Positions 26,334 to 35,388 of a DNA stretch of 64,000 bases are shown here, in pieces (position 1 is the stretch's first letter; every line of letters begins with the position of its first letter). The DNA comes from Lachnospiraceae bacterium (lineage in GTDB: Bacteria > Bacillota > Clostridia > Lachnospirales > Lachnospiraceae). Position numbers and translations under genes: made by a program. The notes beneath the pieces were generated by a model. That model ran no database searches and was not told the origin of the DNA. It saw only the letters and a program-made list of their open reading frames with translations. Location of the stretch: assembly GCA_014804425.1 (NCBI GenBank), contig JAAUZV010000002.1, positions 77,308-141,307 of the forward strand, given 5' to 3'.

Positions 26334-26498
26334 AAATTTCCTCGTTATCAGACTTTTTTTATTTTATGCGCTTGGAAGCAGAAACGTGATTGTGCTATGA
26401 TAAGTATTGATAAGAGAAGAATTGAAGGGCAGGAAAACGCATGCAAATTCAGATCAGGAACGCAAAAAAGGAAGAAATCGGATAAGGAGAATCATCAC

Positions 26499-27338
26499 TT
26501 GCAGAATTCATTCATTTTACAAAATATTGACGGGATTCCTTACAAAATGAAGGAGCCGTTTGATTTTAGTTTTTTAAGCCGGTACGGGAAGGTGTTTCAA
26601 GTATTTGACGATCAGGATTCAGGCAATATTTGTTTTGGGACGGAGAAAGACGGCGAACGATACTTTGTGAAATTTGCGGGAGCTCCGACGGAGGCATATA
26701 CCGGAACGCGGGAGGATGCGATTGAACGCCTGCGATCGGCATTGCCTGTCTACGAGAAACTGAAGCATGAAAAACTCATTGAATTTGTTCGGGCGGAGGA
26801 GATTGCCGGTGGGTTTGCAATGATCTTCAAATGGGCAGAAGGAGATTGTATGGGCAGAATGTATCCGGCAGAGCACCGCACCTTTATGCAGATGCCGGTG
26901 GAGGAGAGAATGATTGTATTTTGCGATGTTCTTGACTTTCTGGCATATGTTGCGGCAAGCGGATATGTGGCAGTTGATTTTTATGACGGCAGTGTGATGT
27001 ATGATCCCGCCAAACACTGTACAACGGTCTGTGATATTGATTTTTTTAGAAATATGCCATGTGTCAATGACATGGGGCGGATGTGGGGCAGTTCGCTTTT
27101 TCAGGCGCCTGAGGAATATCAGTTCGGAGCGGAGATTGACGAGATTACGAACGTTTATACCGCCGGCGCCATGGCGTTTGCGCTGTTTGGCAATTATGAG
27201 CGCATCCGCGAGGCGTGGCAGCTTTCGGATGAAAGCTTTGAGGTTGCGAAAAAGGCGGTCAGCGACAACAGGAAAGATCGTTATCGGTCCATCAAAGAGC
27301 TTGCGGAAGCATGGAAGCGGACGGTTGAAAAAATTTAA
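26499..27338 (+). CDS. protein kinase-like protein
   Basis: A protein of about 279 residues with a kinase-like fold: RYFVKFAG at the Lys strand, a hinge-like FKWAEGD, and VAVDFYDGSVMYD where the catalytic loop of a Ser/Thr kinase would lie, then VCDIDFF in place of DFG. APEEY resembles the APE motif. The standard HRDxxxxN is altered (Asp present as VDFYDGS), so activity is uncertain. The track ORF starts at 26229, overlapping the divergent hydrolase. TTG 26499 after AAGGAGA gives the start expected for this family (MQNSFILQNIDGIPYKM); ATG 26397 is possible. Function unknown. Confidence 0.7.
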   Translation: MQNSFILQNIDGIPYKMKEPFDFSFLSRYGKVFQVFDDQDSGNICFGTEKDGERYFVKFAGAPTEAYTGTREDAIERLRSALPVYEKLKHEKLIEFVRAEEIAGGFAMIFKWAEGDCMGRMYPAEHRTFMQMPVEERMIVFCDVLDFLAYVAASGYVAVDFYDGSVMYDPAKHCTTVCDIDFFRNMPCVNDMGRMWGSSLFQAPEEYQFGAEIDEITNVYTAGAMAFALFGNYERIREAWQLSDESFEVAKKAVSDNRKDRYRSIKELAEAWKRTVEKI

Positions 27339-27374
27339 AAAATGAATTTAAGCATATAGATTATTTCAAATTTC

Positions 27375-27383
27375 TGCTATAAT
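27375..27383 (+). promoter_or_regulatory. extended -10 promoter of the chemoreceptor gene
   Basis: TGCTATAAT is a TGn-extended perfect -10 box (TATAAT 27378-27383). No clear -35 is seen. It lies about 80 bases upstream of the chemoreceptor start. Confidence 0.6.
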
Positions 27384-27462
27384 AGAAACGATGGACAAGG
27401 GTCTTATATGTCTGATTTGATACGGCGCAAGGAGCCGGTCATATAAAGGGGGAACGAGGGAC

Positions 27463-29187
27463 ATGATAAAAAGAAAAACGAGGGGAATCGGTATTCGAGC
27501 CAAAATCCTATTTCCGACGAGCGTGGCGATCATATTGCTGTGTGCGGTGATGGGCTTTAATTCCTATCAACGTACAAAAGAGGGATTGGTCGAGATGGGC
27601 GTCGAGGAAGCGCAGATGGCGGCAGTCATTTCCACAAGAGTGATCGATGCGGAACTGGTGGCAGAAATGTCGGCGGAGACACAGAATAGTGAGGAAGTGA
27701 ACGCCCTGCTGCAGACAATGTTGGAATTGAAGCAGAGCTGCGGGATCAAATATCTGTACACCCTATATACGGACGGAAATAGAGTATACTACGGAATTGA
27801 TGCGGACAATACGGACAGAAAAAATGCTTATGGCGTTGTCTTTGAGTCGTCCTATCAGGAACTGAAATCCGTTTTTGACGGTAACATGTATGTACAGGAC
27901 TATATTGATTCTACGGATGACGGCGATCTGATTTCGGCGTATATGCCTTTGACAGACACAAGCGGGAAGGTCGTGGCAATTGTCGGCTGTGATTATGATG
28001 CGGCGGGCGTGGTGGAGCGCTTGCAAATGGCATTGACGCGGGTGATACAGATTTCGCTGATCTGTATGGTCATTGCGCTGGTAGTTCTGAATCTCATGGT
28101 CGGCAAAGTGATCAGGAGACTGCGTAAGGTAGACGACAAAATATATGAATTGGTACATAGCGAGGGGGATCTGACAAAGACATTAGATGTTCATACCGGC
28201 GATGAGATGGAAATGATCGCGGAAAATGTCAACAAGCTGCTTCAGCATATACGGGAGATCATGCTGAATATCTCTGCAAATTCGCAGCAGTTAAAAGAAT
28301 CTTCGCGTACGGTATCAAACAAATTGTCTCACGCGGAAGAGGAAGTCACGGATGTTTCCTCTGTGATGGAAGAGATGTGTGCGGCAATGGAGGAATCCAG
28401 CGCGTCGTTAGACCGGGTCAATGAGTCGATCCGGCAGATTTTTGAATCCATAGAGAGTATTGACGGACAGGCGGAAGAAGGAAGAATCTCTTCTGACGGG
28501 ATCATGAAGACCGCTTCGGAAATATATCGGCGTGCAGTAGAAGAAAAGCAGGAGGCGATGAATCAGGTTGCCGAGATGGCGGGAGAGGTTCAACAGAAAA
28601 TAGAAAAATCCAAGGATGTAGAAAAAATCAGAGAACTGACAACGAATATTATCAGCATTACCGAAGCAACCAATCTTTTAGCGTTAAATGCGAGCATTGA
28701 AGCTGCGCGGGCGGGAGAAGCAGGCAAAGGATTTGCGGTTGTTGCGGACGAGATCGGAAAGCTGGCATCTAATTCCGCGGCTTCTGCAACAGAGATACAG
28801 AACGTGACAAGTGATGTGATCCGGACAGTGGATGAGTTGGCAGCGGAAGCGGAAGAAATGATCAAATTCATGAACACGACTGCGGTCGGCGGCTATGAAA
28901 AGCTGTTGGAGACCAGTGAGAGCTATCAGAGTAACGTTGGGGATATGAATGTGATGATGCAGCGCTTTGCGAGCGAAAGCGAGCAGTTGAAGCTAAATAT
29001 GGACGCGATCAGGGAAGCGTTGAGAGAAGTGAAGAACGCGGTAAATGAGAGTGCGATAGGGGTAACCAATGTAACGGAAACGGCAGTGAGACTGACGAGT
29101 GATGTGAGCGATATAGGAGAAGAAGCGGCTTCCAATTTGGAGATCGTCGAAAGATTGAACGGCGAAGTAGGCAAATTCAAATTATAA
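27463..29187 (+). CDS. methyl-accepting chemotaxis protein
   Basis: A 574-residue membrane receptor. The first transmembrane helix lies at about residues 17-35, an extracellular dCache/PAS-like sensor with [13 protein letters not shown] and [11 protein letters not shown] extends to about 185, and a second helix at about 190-210 is followed by HAMP ([12 protein letters not shown]). The cytoplasmic signalling part has the invariant hairpin tip [21 protein letters not shown] (shown in part) and methylation-type Glu/Gln helices. It would signal to CheA/CheW, which are not in this window. It is preceded by an extended -10 promoter and followed by a strong terminator, so it stands alone. Ligand unknown. 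Confidence 0.95.
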   Translation: MIKRKTRGIGIRAKILFPTSVAIILLCAVMGFNSYQRTKEGLVEMGVEEAQMAAVISTRVIDAELVAEMSAETQNSEEVNALLQTMLELKQSCGIKYLYTLYTDGNRVYYGIDADNTDRKNAYGVVFESSYQELKSVFDGNMYVQDYIDSTDDGDLISAYMPLTDTSGKVVAIVGCDYDAAGVVERLQMALTRVIQISLICMVIALVVLNLMVGKVIRRLRKVDDKIYELVHSEGDLTKTLDVHTGDEMEMIAENVNKLLQHIREIMLNISANSQQLKESSRTVSNKLSHAEEEVTDVSSVMEEMCAAMEESSASLDRVNESIRQIFESIESIDGQAEEGRISSDGIMKTASEIYRRAVEEKQEAMNQVAEMAGEVQQKIEKSKDVEKIRELTTNIISITEATNLLALNASIEAARAGEAGKGFAVVADEIGKLASNSAASATEIQNVTSDVIRTVDELAAEAEEMIKFMNTTAVGGYEKLLETSESYQSNVGDMNVMMQRFASESEQLKLNMDAIREALREVKNAVNESAIGVTNVTETAVRLTSDVSDIGEEAASNLEIVERLNGEVGKFKL

Positions 29188-29223
29188 GCGGGGGTATCTT
29201 TGGCACGTAATAAGTGATACTGC

Positions 29224-29268
29224 AAGGACATTTCTCTTGCGATAAAATGCAGAGAAATGTCCTTTTTT
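29224..29268 (+). terminator. intrinsic terminator after the chemoreceptor gene
   Basis: AAGGACATTTCTCT (29224-29237) and AGAGAAATGTCCTT (29251-29264) form a perfect 14-bp stem, followed by a T-run. Confidence 0.9.
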
Positions 29269-29284
29269 CAGGTTTATTACTTTA

Positions 29285-29313
29285 CAAAGAGATGTTCAAG
29301 CTGCCGATATAAT
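29285..29313 (+). promoter_or_regulatory. promoter of the LytTR/GHKL pair, sigma-28-like or sigma-A
   Basis: TATAAT (29308-29313) is a perfect sigma-A -10 box but lacks a good -35. The overlapping GCCGATAT (29303-29310) with CAAAG about 14 bases upstream resembles the motility sigma-28 consensus TAAA-N15-GCCGATAA. The choice cannot be made from sequence. Either way transcription starts downstream of ATG 29316. Confidence 0.4.
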
Positions 29314-29360
29314 ACATGGAAGCCGACAAGAATCTTTGCAAAGAAATTGAGGTGTCAAAA

Positions 29361-30071
29361 TTGAATATCGCAGTCGTTGATGATGAGGAGATTATCAGGA
29401 GGCAGGTAAAAGGTCTGATCGAAAAGCAGGGAACAGAATTTGATGTGGAAGTCTATGCTTCCGGTGAAGCGCTGCTTTGTTCAGGGAAATCTTATGATAT
29501 GATTTTTCTGGACATACAGCTGGACGGAATGAACGGTATTGAGACAGCCAAAAGGATTCGGGAGCAGAGCGAAGATGCCGTTTTAGTCTTTATTTCCGGT
29601 TTGAAGGATTATGTATTTGAGGCTTTTGATGTCGCCGCGTTTCATTATCTGCTAAAGCCAATAGAAGAAAACAGGTTTCGGGAGATATTTGGCAGGGCGG
29701 TAAAAGAAGCGGAAAAGCAAACGGAAAAAGGGCGGGAGCAGCTTTTTATCAAAACAAAATACCGGCATATTACTTTGTACCATCGGGACATTCTGTATGC
29801 GGAAAACAGAGGGAGAAAAGTGGAGCTCCATACCAAGGGGGACACCATAGAGATTTATGCTGTCATGAATGAATTGGAGACGCAGCTCGGAGAAAGCTTT
29901 TTTCGCTGCCACAGAGGGTATCTTGTGAATATGGCGCATATCGCGGAATATGACAACGGCATGATCCGGCTGGGGAACGGGGAGTGTATTTATCTGGCAA
30001 AGAAACGGTACAATGAATTTGTCAAAGCGTATATGCGGTATTTACGGAACGGAGGAACAGCCTGTGTCTGA
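29361..30071 (+). CDS. LytTR-type response regulator
   Basis: A response regulator of about 236 residues. The receiver domain (about 1-120) has the acidic pocket VVDDEE, phosphoacceptor Asp in MIFLDIQLDGMNG and Lys in YLLKPIEE. A LytTR DNA-binding domain follows (ITLYHRDILYAENRGRKVELHT and FFRCHRGYLVNM). The track starts at ATG 29316, which lies at or before the predicted transcription start; TTG 29361 after GAGGTG gives the expected start MNIAVVDDEE. It overlaps the sensor kinase gene by 8 bases. No AgrB/AgrD-like peptide gene is nearby, so the inducing signal is unknown. Confidence 0.92.
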   Translation: MNIAVVDDEEIIRRQVKGLIEKQGTEFDVEVYASGEALLCSGKSYDMIFLDIQLDGMNGIETAKRIREQSEDAVLVFISGLKDYVFEAFDVAAFHYLLKPIEENRFREIFGRAVKEAEKQTEKGREQLFIKTKYRHITLYHRDILYAENRGRKVELHTKGDTIEIYAVMNELETQLGESFFRCHRGYLVNMAHIAEYDNGMIRLGNGECIYLAKKRYNEFVKAYMRYLRNGGTACV

Positions 30072-31530
30072 TGTGATAGGTGCGGTGCAGGAGGTATTCT
30101 ATGCATTGTTTCAGGGATACTGCCTGCAATATTTCATGGAAGCGTTTTTGGAAAGCAGATTTGCGAAACAAAAATGGAGCGGCTTTATGGCTGCCATCCT
30201 GTTTGGGGTGATAAAGATAGGGCTGCGTCTGCGCCCGCCGTCAAATGATGCGAGCGTGGAGATCCTAAAAAAACAGATCGCTTTATTTTTGATCCTGTTT
30301 GTGCTGACGTTCTGTTTTTATCAGGCGTTTCATATCATTACCGTATTTTTGGTGATCACGTTCATGGCAGTCAGTGAGATCAGTTTCTTTTTGGCGTATT
30401 TGGTCATGGAGTTTGGAAGTCTTTTGTTTGAGTTTTGGAATTGGTGCGTAGGACAGGCGTATATCACTTCCGTGGAAACGTTTGAGTATGTCATAAAAGG
30501 CACCATGATCGGCTTGTATATTCTCATGTATCTCTCCTTTTGTGTCATATTTTATTTTGCGTTAAAAAAAATAGTAAAGAGTTATCGGGAAAAAGACTAT
30601 GTCATTCACAGGACGGAGCTTTTGTTCATTCTCACACCGGGGCTGGTCGGATGGCTGATATGCCTGTTGCTGCGCATCATCATCATTACCGTGGAAAACG
30701 GGATATTGAATTTCTGGTATGATAAATATCCCGTTCTGTTATTGATCGTCCTGGCAATCCTGCTGTTATCGCTGTTATCCATTGTGTATGGCGTTAAGCT
30801 GTTTCAGGATATGATTTATTTTAACAGAGAAAAAAACAGCAGGATCATTCTGGAAAATCAGATTGGCAGTATGCAGGAGCACATGACGGAAATGGAGCGT
30901 ATTTTTTCAGGTATACGGAGCATGAAGCATGACATGAAAAATACGCTTTCCGTGATCATGCAGCTTTCCGCGGGAAATGAGGAAAAGGAACAGGAGGAGC
31001 TGCAGGATTACCTGTCTGAGCTGAATCAGACGATGGACAGACTGGAATTTCAGTTCCGCACGGGAAATGCAGTGATCGATACGCTGCTGAATATGAAGTA
31101 TCATGAAGCGATAAAGGCAATTCCGGATATACGAATGGATGCGGAATGGCTGCTGTTTTCGGAGAGTCTTCTGATACAAAGCTATGACATCGGCATTATT
31201 CTGGGAAATGCATTGGATAATGCGATCGAGGCATGCAGGAAGCTCAAGGAGAAAGAACCGGAGGCGGAAACGTTTATCCGGTTGTCCTCTGTTCAAAAAG
31301 GAAACATGATTTTAATAGAAATAGAAAACAGCTTTGACGGAACTGTGATACGGAAACGGCAATCGGAATTTCCGGTAACGGATAAGGCGGATAAGGAAGC
31401 GCACGGGATCGGGTTTTCCAATATCAAAAAGGCGGCAGAAAACTATCATGGCGCGGTCGATTGGTCTGTCGATCATAAAGTGTTTCTGTTATCCGTTATG
31501 CTGCAAAATGAAAAGAGCAGGGGAGGTTGA
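30064..31530 (+). CDS. GHKL-type sensor histidine kinase (AgrC-like)
   Basis: A sensor kinase of about 488 residues. Six or seven transmembrane helices fill residues about 1-250, followed by a coiled-coil/dimerisation helix with the phosphoacceptor His in MKHDMKNTLSVI and an ATPase domain with the N-box LGNALDNAIEACRKL and G-box HGIGFSNIKKAA. The track start at 30013 overlaps the regulator; GTG 30064 after GGAGGAACA gives 8-base spacing and a short overlap. Partner of the LytTR regulator just upstream. Signal unknown. Confidence 0.92.
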   Translation: MSDVIGAVQEVFYALFQGYCLQYFMEAFLESRFAKQKWSGFMAAILFGVIKIGLRLRPPSNDASVEILKKQIALFLILFVLTFCFYQAFHIITVFLVITFMAVSEISFFLAYLVMEFGSLLFEFWNWCVGQAYITSVETFEYVIKGTMIGLYILMYLSFCVIFYFALKKIVKSYREKDYVIHRTELLFILTPGLVGWLICLLLRIIIITVENGILNFWYDKYPVLLLIVLAILLLSLLSIVYGVKLFQDMIYFNREKNSRIILENQIGSMQEHMTEMERIFSGIRSMKHDMKNTLSVIMQLSAGNEEKEQEELQDYLSELNQTMDRLEFQFRTGNAVIDTLLNMKYHEAIKAIPDIRMDAEWLLFSESLLIQSYDIGIILGNALDNAIEACRKLKEKEPEAETFIRLSSVQKGNMILIEIENSFDGTVIRKRQSEFPVTDKADKEAHGIGFSNIKKAAENYHGAVDWSVDHKVFLLSVMLQNEKSRGG

Positions 31531-31538
31531 AATCGTAA

Positions 31539-32195
31539 ATGAAATTTGAAGCGGCGATTTTTGACTTGGACGGAACACTTTTAGATTCGATGGGAATATG
31601 GGAACAGATTGATATTTCTTTTTTGCGGAAGCGGAATCTGTCCGTACCGGAGGATTATGCGGCGAAGATCAGCAGCCTCAGCTTTGCGGAAACAGCGCAT
31701 TATACGATCGCGCGATTTGGGCTGGAGGAAAAGGCAGAAGACATTATGCAGGAGTGGAGTGAAATGGCGGCGTACGAGTATGCGCATAACGTCAGGCTGC
31801 TGCCGCATGCGTTGGATTATCTGTTGAAGCTGAAGGAGGCGGGCATCCGGCTGGCAGTCGCTACGGGGATGACCGTAAAGCTGGCGATACCCTGCCTGAA
31901 AAATAATGCCATATTAGAGTTATTTGACGCCGTATGCTCCACGGATGAAGTGGCGCACGGGAAAGAATATCCGGATGTATTTGAACTTGCCGCGGACAGG
32001 ATCGGAGTGCTGCCGGAAAAGTGTATTGTTTTTGACGATGTTCTTCCGGCAATCAAGAGTGCTAAGCAGGCTCATATGATTACCTGCGGTGTGTATGATC
32101 AATATTCGGAGCGTCAGCGGGCGGAGATAGAAAAGCTTGCGGATTACTACCTGCTTGACTGGCGGGATGCGCCGCTGCCTGACAGCGGAAAATAA
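31539..32195 (+). CDS. HAD superfamily phosphatase (phosphoglycolate phosphatase/beta-phosphoglucomutase-like)
   Basis: A 218-residue cytosolic HAD protein with an intact nucleophile motif FDLDGTLLDSMG, a helical cap, motif II Thr in AVATGMT, motif III Lys near GKEYPDVF and acidic motif IV CIVFDDVLPAI. It belongs to the subfamily I group that includes beta-phosphoglucomutases and sugar phosphatases; substrate unknown. It starts 8 bases after the sensor kinase gene (GGGAGG ribosome site) and may be part of that operon. It is convergent with the AraC regulator. Confidence 0.88.
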   Translation: MKFEAAIFDLDGTLLDSMGIWEQIDISFLRKRNLSVPEDYAAKISSLSFAETAHYTIARFGLEEKAEDIMQEWSEMAAYEYAHNVRLLPHALDYLLKLKEAGIRLAVATGMTVKLAIPCLKNNAILELFDAVCSTDEVAHGKEYPDVFELAADRIGVLPEKCIVFDDVLPAIKSAKQAHMITCGVYDQYSERQRAEIEKLADYYLLDWRDAPLPDSGK

Positions 32196-32200
32196 TGAAA

Positions 32201-33043
32201 TTATTTATTCTGATTTCTCCAAATGCGCGGAGAAACACCATATGTTGTTTTGAATGCGCGTGAAAAATGAAGCTGATTTTCATATCCCACAGCAGAACTG
32301 ATATCTGCAATGGATAGGGAAGTCAGCTTTAATAATTCAGTTGCCTTTATCATGCGGTAATTGATCAAAAATTCCTGGGGCGATTTTCCCATGGACTTAT
32401 GAAAAATCTTGCCAAAATAACTGCGGTTGATTCCGCATACTGATGCAATATCTTCAACTGTTATATTATTCTGAAAATTCTGTTCTATAAAGCTGACCGC
32501 TTCCTTGATATAAAAATCACTCATTTTACTGCTGCTGAGCAAATTAGCGGATTTTGTTGATTGGATCAGATAATCGAAAAAAAGGTAAAGGTGCCCAATT
32601 AGATGAAAAGGAGATTTCCCCGAGTTTTGTACGATATACATGATTTCATTTACCATCAGTTCTCTTAATTCTTTGGAATGAGAGTGATAGACAGGCTGAT
32701 TTAATGACAGGTCAGTTCTGTCAAATGCTTCTTTGACCCTCAGACCGTCAAATTCTATCCATGCGTATTCCCAGGGAAGCTGATGATCCGCAATGTAGGT
32801 AGTGATCTGGCCGGGAAAGATCAGGAATCCCTGTCCGCTTTTGACAGAATAGGTTTGAGTTTCACCCTTTGCATTGTCCGCCATCAGAGTTCCTGTGCCG
32901 TAAATGATATAGTGGAACAAGTAATGATTTCTTGCAGCCGGCCCGAAAGAGTGCGATGGTCTGCAGTGCTCCCAACCGTACTGATATAATCCCAAATCTA
33001 TAAAATTTTCATTCGGAAAAACAGAAAAGAGCAAGTCGTTCAT
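32201..33043 (-). CDS. AraC-family regulator of the galactoside locus
   Basis: A 280-residue activator. An N-terminal cupin sugar-binding domain (about 1-160; HSFGPAARNHYLFHYIIYGTG) is followed by two helix-turn-helix motifs (VEDIASVCGINRSYFGKIFHKSMGKSPQEFL in pieces, and IADISSAVGYENQLHFSRAFKTTYG). The domain order matches MsmR/RhaS-type regulators of sugar operons. It is transcribed divergently from the ABC importer/GH36 operon, and the space between holds repeated GGTAT-type half-sites, so it probably activates that operon on sensing an alpha- or beta-galactoside. Confidence 0.93.
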   Translation of the reverse strand: MNDLLFSVFPNENFIDLGLYQYGWEHCRPSHSFGPAARNHYLFHYIIYGTGTLMADNAKGETQTYSVKSGQGFLIFPGQITTYIADHQLPWEYAWIEFDGLRVKEAFDRTDLSLNQPVYHSHSKELRELMVNEIMYIVQNSGKSPFHLIGHLYLFFDYLIQSTKSANLLSSSKMSDFYIKEAVSFIEQNFQNNITVEDIASVCGINRSYFGKIFHKSMGKSPQEFLINYRMIKATELLKLTSLSIADISSAVGYENQLHFSRAFKTTYGVSPRIWRNQNK

Positions 33044-33063
33044 CAGATACCTCCGATTTCAAA

Positions 33064-33163
33064 TATACCAAAATGCGTCATCAATATGTATTATAGCACA
33101 AATTCAAGCATTTTGGTATAAAACTTCAAAAATGATGGTATTTATAGGTAGCATATTGGTATG
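33064..33163 (+). promoter_or_regulatory. AraC operator array in the divergent promoter region
   Basis: TATACCAAAATGC (33064-33076) and GCATTTTGGTATA (33108-33120) are a perfect 13-bp inverted repeat. Two more copies in the second orientation follow: a partial one around GGTAT 33137 and GCATATTGGTATG (33151-33163). The GGTAT cores at 33115, 33137 and 33158 are 22 and 21 bases apart, two helical turns, on one DNA face. The last copy lies close to where the -35 of the operon promoter should be. Confidence 0.65.
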
Positions 33164-33220
33164 TTAAACTTTAATTAATAAAAATCAAAACGCAGAAAAC
33201 AGCGAAAGGAGATAAAAAAT

Positions 33221-34519
33221 ATGGCGAAAAGGAACATGGCAGAAAGGGTTATGGCAGTCATGCTGGTAATGCTTAGCATCCTGAGCATATCGGGCTGTGG
33301 GAAAAATGAACACGACGGTAAGGTGGTGGTGGAATTAGTTTCTTATAAACCCGAGGCTGTTGCGGCATTTGAACAGATAGCACAGCGCTTCAATGAGACG
33401 CATGACGATATCTATCTGTCGGTCGAATCACCGAATGAAGCGATGACAATTTTGAAAACCCGTTTTGTGAGAGAGGATTATCCTGATATTGTCGGAATCG
33501 GCGGAGACAGTAATTATTCAAATTTTTTGGATGCGGATCTGTTCATGGACATTTCTGATTTTGAGGGGATCACACAAGTAAAGCCTTCTTATATGGAGAT
33601 GCTTGAAGAACTGGAGTTTATTCCGACGGAAGGCGCGTATGCACTTCCTTATGCGGCAAATGCAGCCGGAATTCTTTATAACAAAGATATGTTTGAGGAG
33701 TATGGCTGGAGCGTGCCTGAAACATGGAGTGAATTTCTTTCCCTATGCGAAGAAATACAGAACAGTGGTATACAGCCGTTATATTTGGGCTATAAGGATA
33801 CATGGACCTGTCTAGCACCCTGGAATGCATTAGCAGTGGGACTATCTGATTCTGATACCTGTAATCAAGTGAATATGGGAAATACAACATTTGAGTCAGC
33901 GTATCGGGAAACAGCAGAGAAAATAAGAAAGTTGTTGGATTATGCAGAGCCCAATCCGTATGCTTACGGGTACAATGATGCCTGTACGGCTTTTGCCAGA
34001 GGAGAATCTGCGATGTATCCGATCGGCAGTTATGCAATTCCGCAGATTCGGTCGGTAAATCCGGATATGAATATCGGCTCCTTTGTATTTCCGGCAAATG
34101 AGAACGAAGCCGACAATGTGTTGAATTCGGGCATCGACCTTCAGTTCTGTGTGATGAAGGAATCTGAGAATAAAGAGGCGGTTTATGAGGTGCTGCGATT
34201 CTTATATGAGGATGAGACGATTCAGATTTATCTCAATGATCAGGGAGGAATCGCTTGCAAAGAGGGCGACTTTGACTTGCCGGTCGAGCTTCAGGATATG
34301 AGTGCCTATATCCAAAATGACAGAATGGCTGACTTTCAGGATCACCATTATCCGAGTGAAATGAGTGTGGACGCTATGATACAGACATTTCTGTTAGATC
34401 AGAGTGAAGATTCGGTTACTGCTTTTTTACAGCGCTTTGATACGGAATGGAAAAGGTATAATAGAGATTTGATTAGAAAGGTGCAGCAATATCAGGAGGA
34501 AATGGAGGGTGCAAGATGA
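33221..34519 (+). CDS. sugar ABC transporter substrate-binding lipoprotein
   Basis: A 432-residue extracellular solute-binding protein of family 1 (MsmE/RafE-like). A signal peptide ends in lipobox SISGCGK. Fold markers include KVVVELVSYKPEAVAAFEQIAQRFNE, YALPYAANAAGILYNKDMFEEYGW and a later AFARGESAMYPIGSY. It captures oligosaccharide outside the cell and hands it to the two permeases. ATG 33221 follows AAAGGAGA. It is the first gene of the operon controlled by the divergent AraC regulator. The alpha-galactosidase downstream suggests raffinose-family sugars or melibiose. Confidence 0.95.
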   Translation: MAKRNMAERVMAVMLVMLSILSISGCGKNEHDGKVVVELVSYKPEAVAAFEQIAQRFNETHDDIYLSVESPNEAMTILKTRFVREDYPDIVGIGGDSNYSNFLDADLFMDISDFEGITQVKPSYMEMLEELEFIPTEGAYALPYAANAAGILYNKDMFEEYGWSVPETWSEFLSLCEEIQNSGIQPLYLGYKDTWTCLAPWNALAVGLSDSDTCNQVNMGNTTFESAYRETAEKIRKLLDYAEPNPYAYGYNDACTAFARGESAMYPIGSYAIPQIRSVNPDMNIGSFVFPANENEADNVLNSGIDLQFCVMKESENKEAVYEVLRFLYEDETIQIYLNDQGGIACKEGDFDLPVELQDMSAYIQNDRMADFQDHHYPSEMSVDAMIQTFLLDQSEDSVTAFLQRFDTEWKRYNRDLIRKVQQYQEEMEGAR

Positions 34520-35388
34520 AGAAGATGTCAAGTCGTAATAAAACCTATTGGGCAATTATCACACCGGTGGTGATTCTCTTTTTCACGTTCAATACGCTGC
34601 CGATGATTAAAGGAGTAATCTACAGCTTTACAAATTACCGTGGCTATGGAACCTATGACTATGTAGGAATCCGAAACTATATTGATCTGTTTACTGACGC
34701 AAGAGTAGGAAAAAGCTATTTATTTACCTTTAAATATGCAATCGTGGGAACGGTATTAGTGAATGTTCTGAGTCTGATCATGGCGTTAGGATTAAACAGC
34801 CGTATCCGATTTAAGAGCGCGTTAAGGGGAATCTATTTTGTGCCCAATGTTTTGGGCGGACTTGTTATTGGTTACATTTTCAGCTTCATTTTTACATATA
34901 TCATTCCGGCAGTCGGAACCACATTTCATATCGGATGGATGCAGAACAGCATTCTTGCAAGTGAAAAATATGCATGGATCGGCGTGTTGATCGTCGGCGT
35001 CTGGCAGGCGGTAGCAATGAATACTATTATTTATATTTCGGGCTTACAGACCGTGCCGGGTGATGTATATGAGGCATGTATGCTGGACGGTGCAAGTAAA
35101 TGGCAGGAATTTTTCAAGGTAACACTGCCGCTGGTAGTTCCTTTTATTACGATCAATCTCGTACTCAGCACCAAGAATCTTTTGATGGTATTTGATCAGA
35201 TCATGTCATTGACGAAGGGCGGGCCGGCTCAAAGCACGGAATCTATTTCCTACTTGATCTACAGAAACGGTATGGATGGCGGTCAGTTCGGCTTTCAAAG
35301 TGCAAATGCGGTGATTTTCTTTTTGGTGATTGTTGCAATATCGATTTTCCAAATGACCGTGCTTGGTAAGAAGGAGGAGCAGTTATGA
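34516..35388 (+). CDS. sugar ABC transporter permease (MalF/MsmF type)
   Basis: A 290-residue membrane protein with six transmembrane helices. The permease loop that docks to the ATPase appears as EACMLDGASKWQEFFKVTLPLV (EAA motif, quoted in part). It overlaps the binding-protein stop by 4 bases (ATGA) and the next permease similarly. No ATP-binding subunit is encoded in this operon, so a shared MsmK/MsmX-type ATPase elsewhere in the genome must energise it. Confidence 0.95.
   Translation: MKKMSSRNKTYWAIITPVVILFFTFNTLPMIKGVIYSFTNYRGYGTYDYVGIRNYIDLFTDARVGKSYLFTFKYAIVGTVLVNVLSLIMALGLNSRIRFKSALRGIYFVPNVLGGLVIGYIFSFIFTYIIPAVGTTFHIGWMQNSILASEKYAWIGVLIVGVWQAVAMNTIIYISGLQTVPGDVYEACMLDGASKWQEFFKVTLPLVVPFITINLVLSTKNLLMVFDQIMSLTKGGPAQSTESISYLIYRNGMDGGQFGFQSANAVIFFLVIVAISIFQMTVLGKKEEQL

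Noticed and set aside
26229-26498. N-terminal extension of the kinase-like protein
   Set aside because: It overlaps the start of the divergent hydrolase gene and does not look like kinase sequence; TTG 26499 has a good ribosome site.
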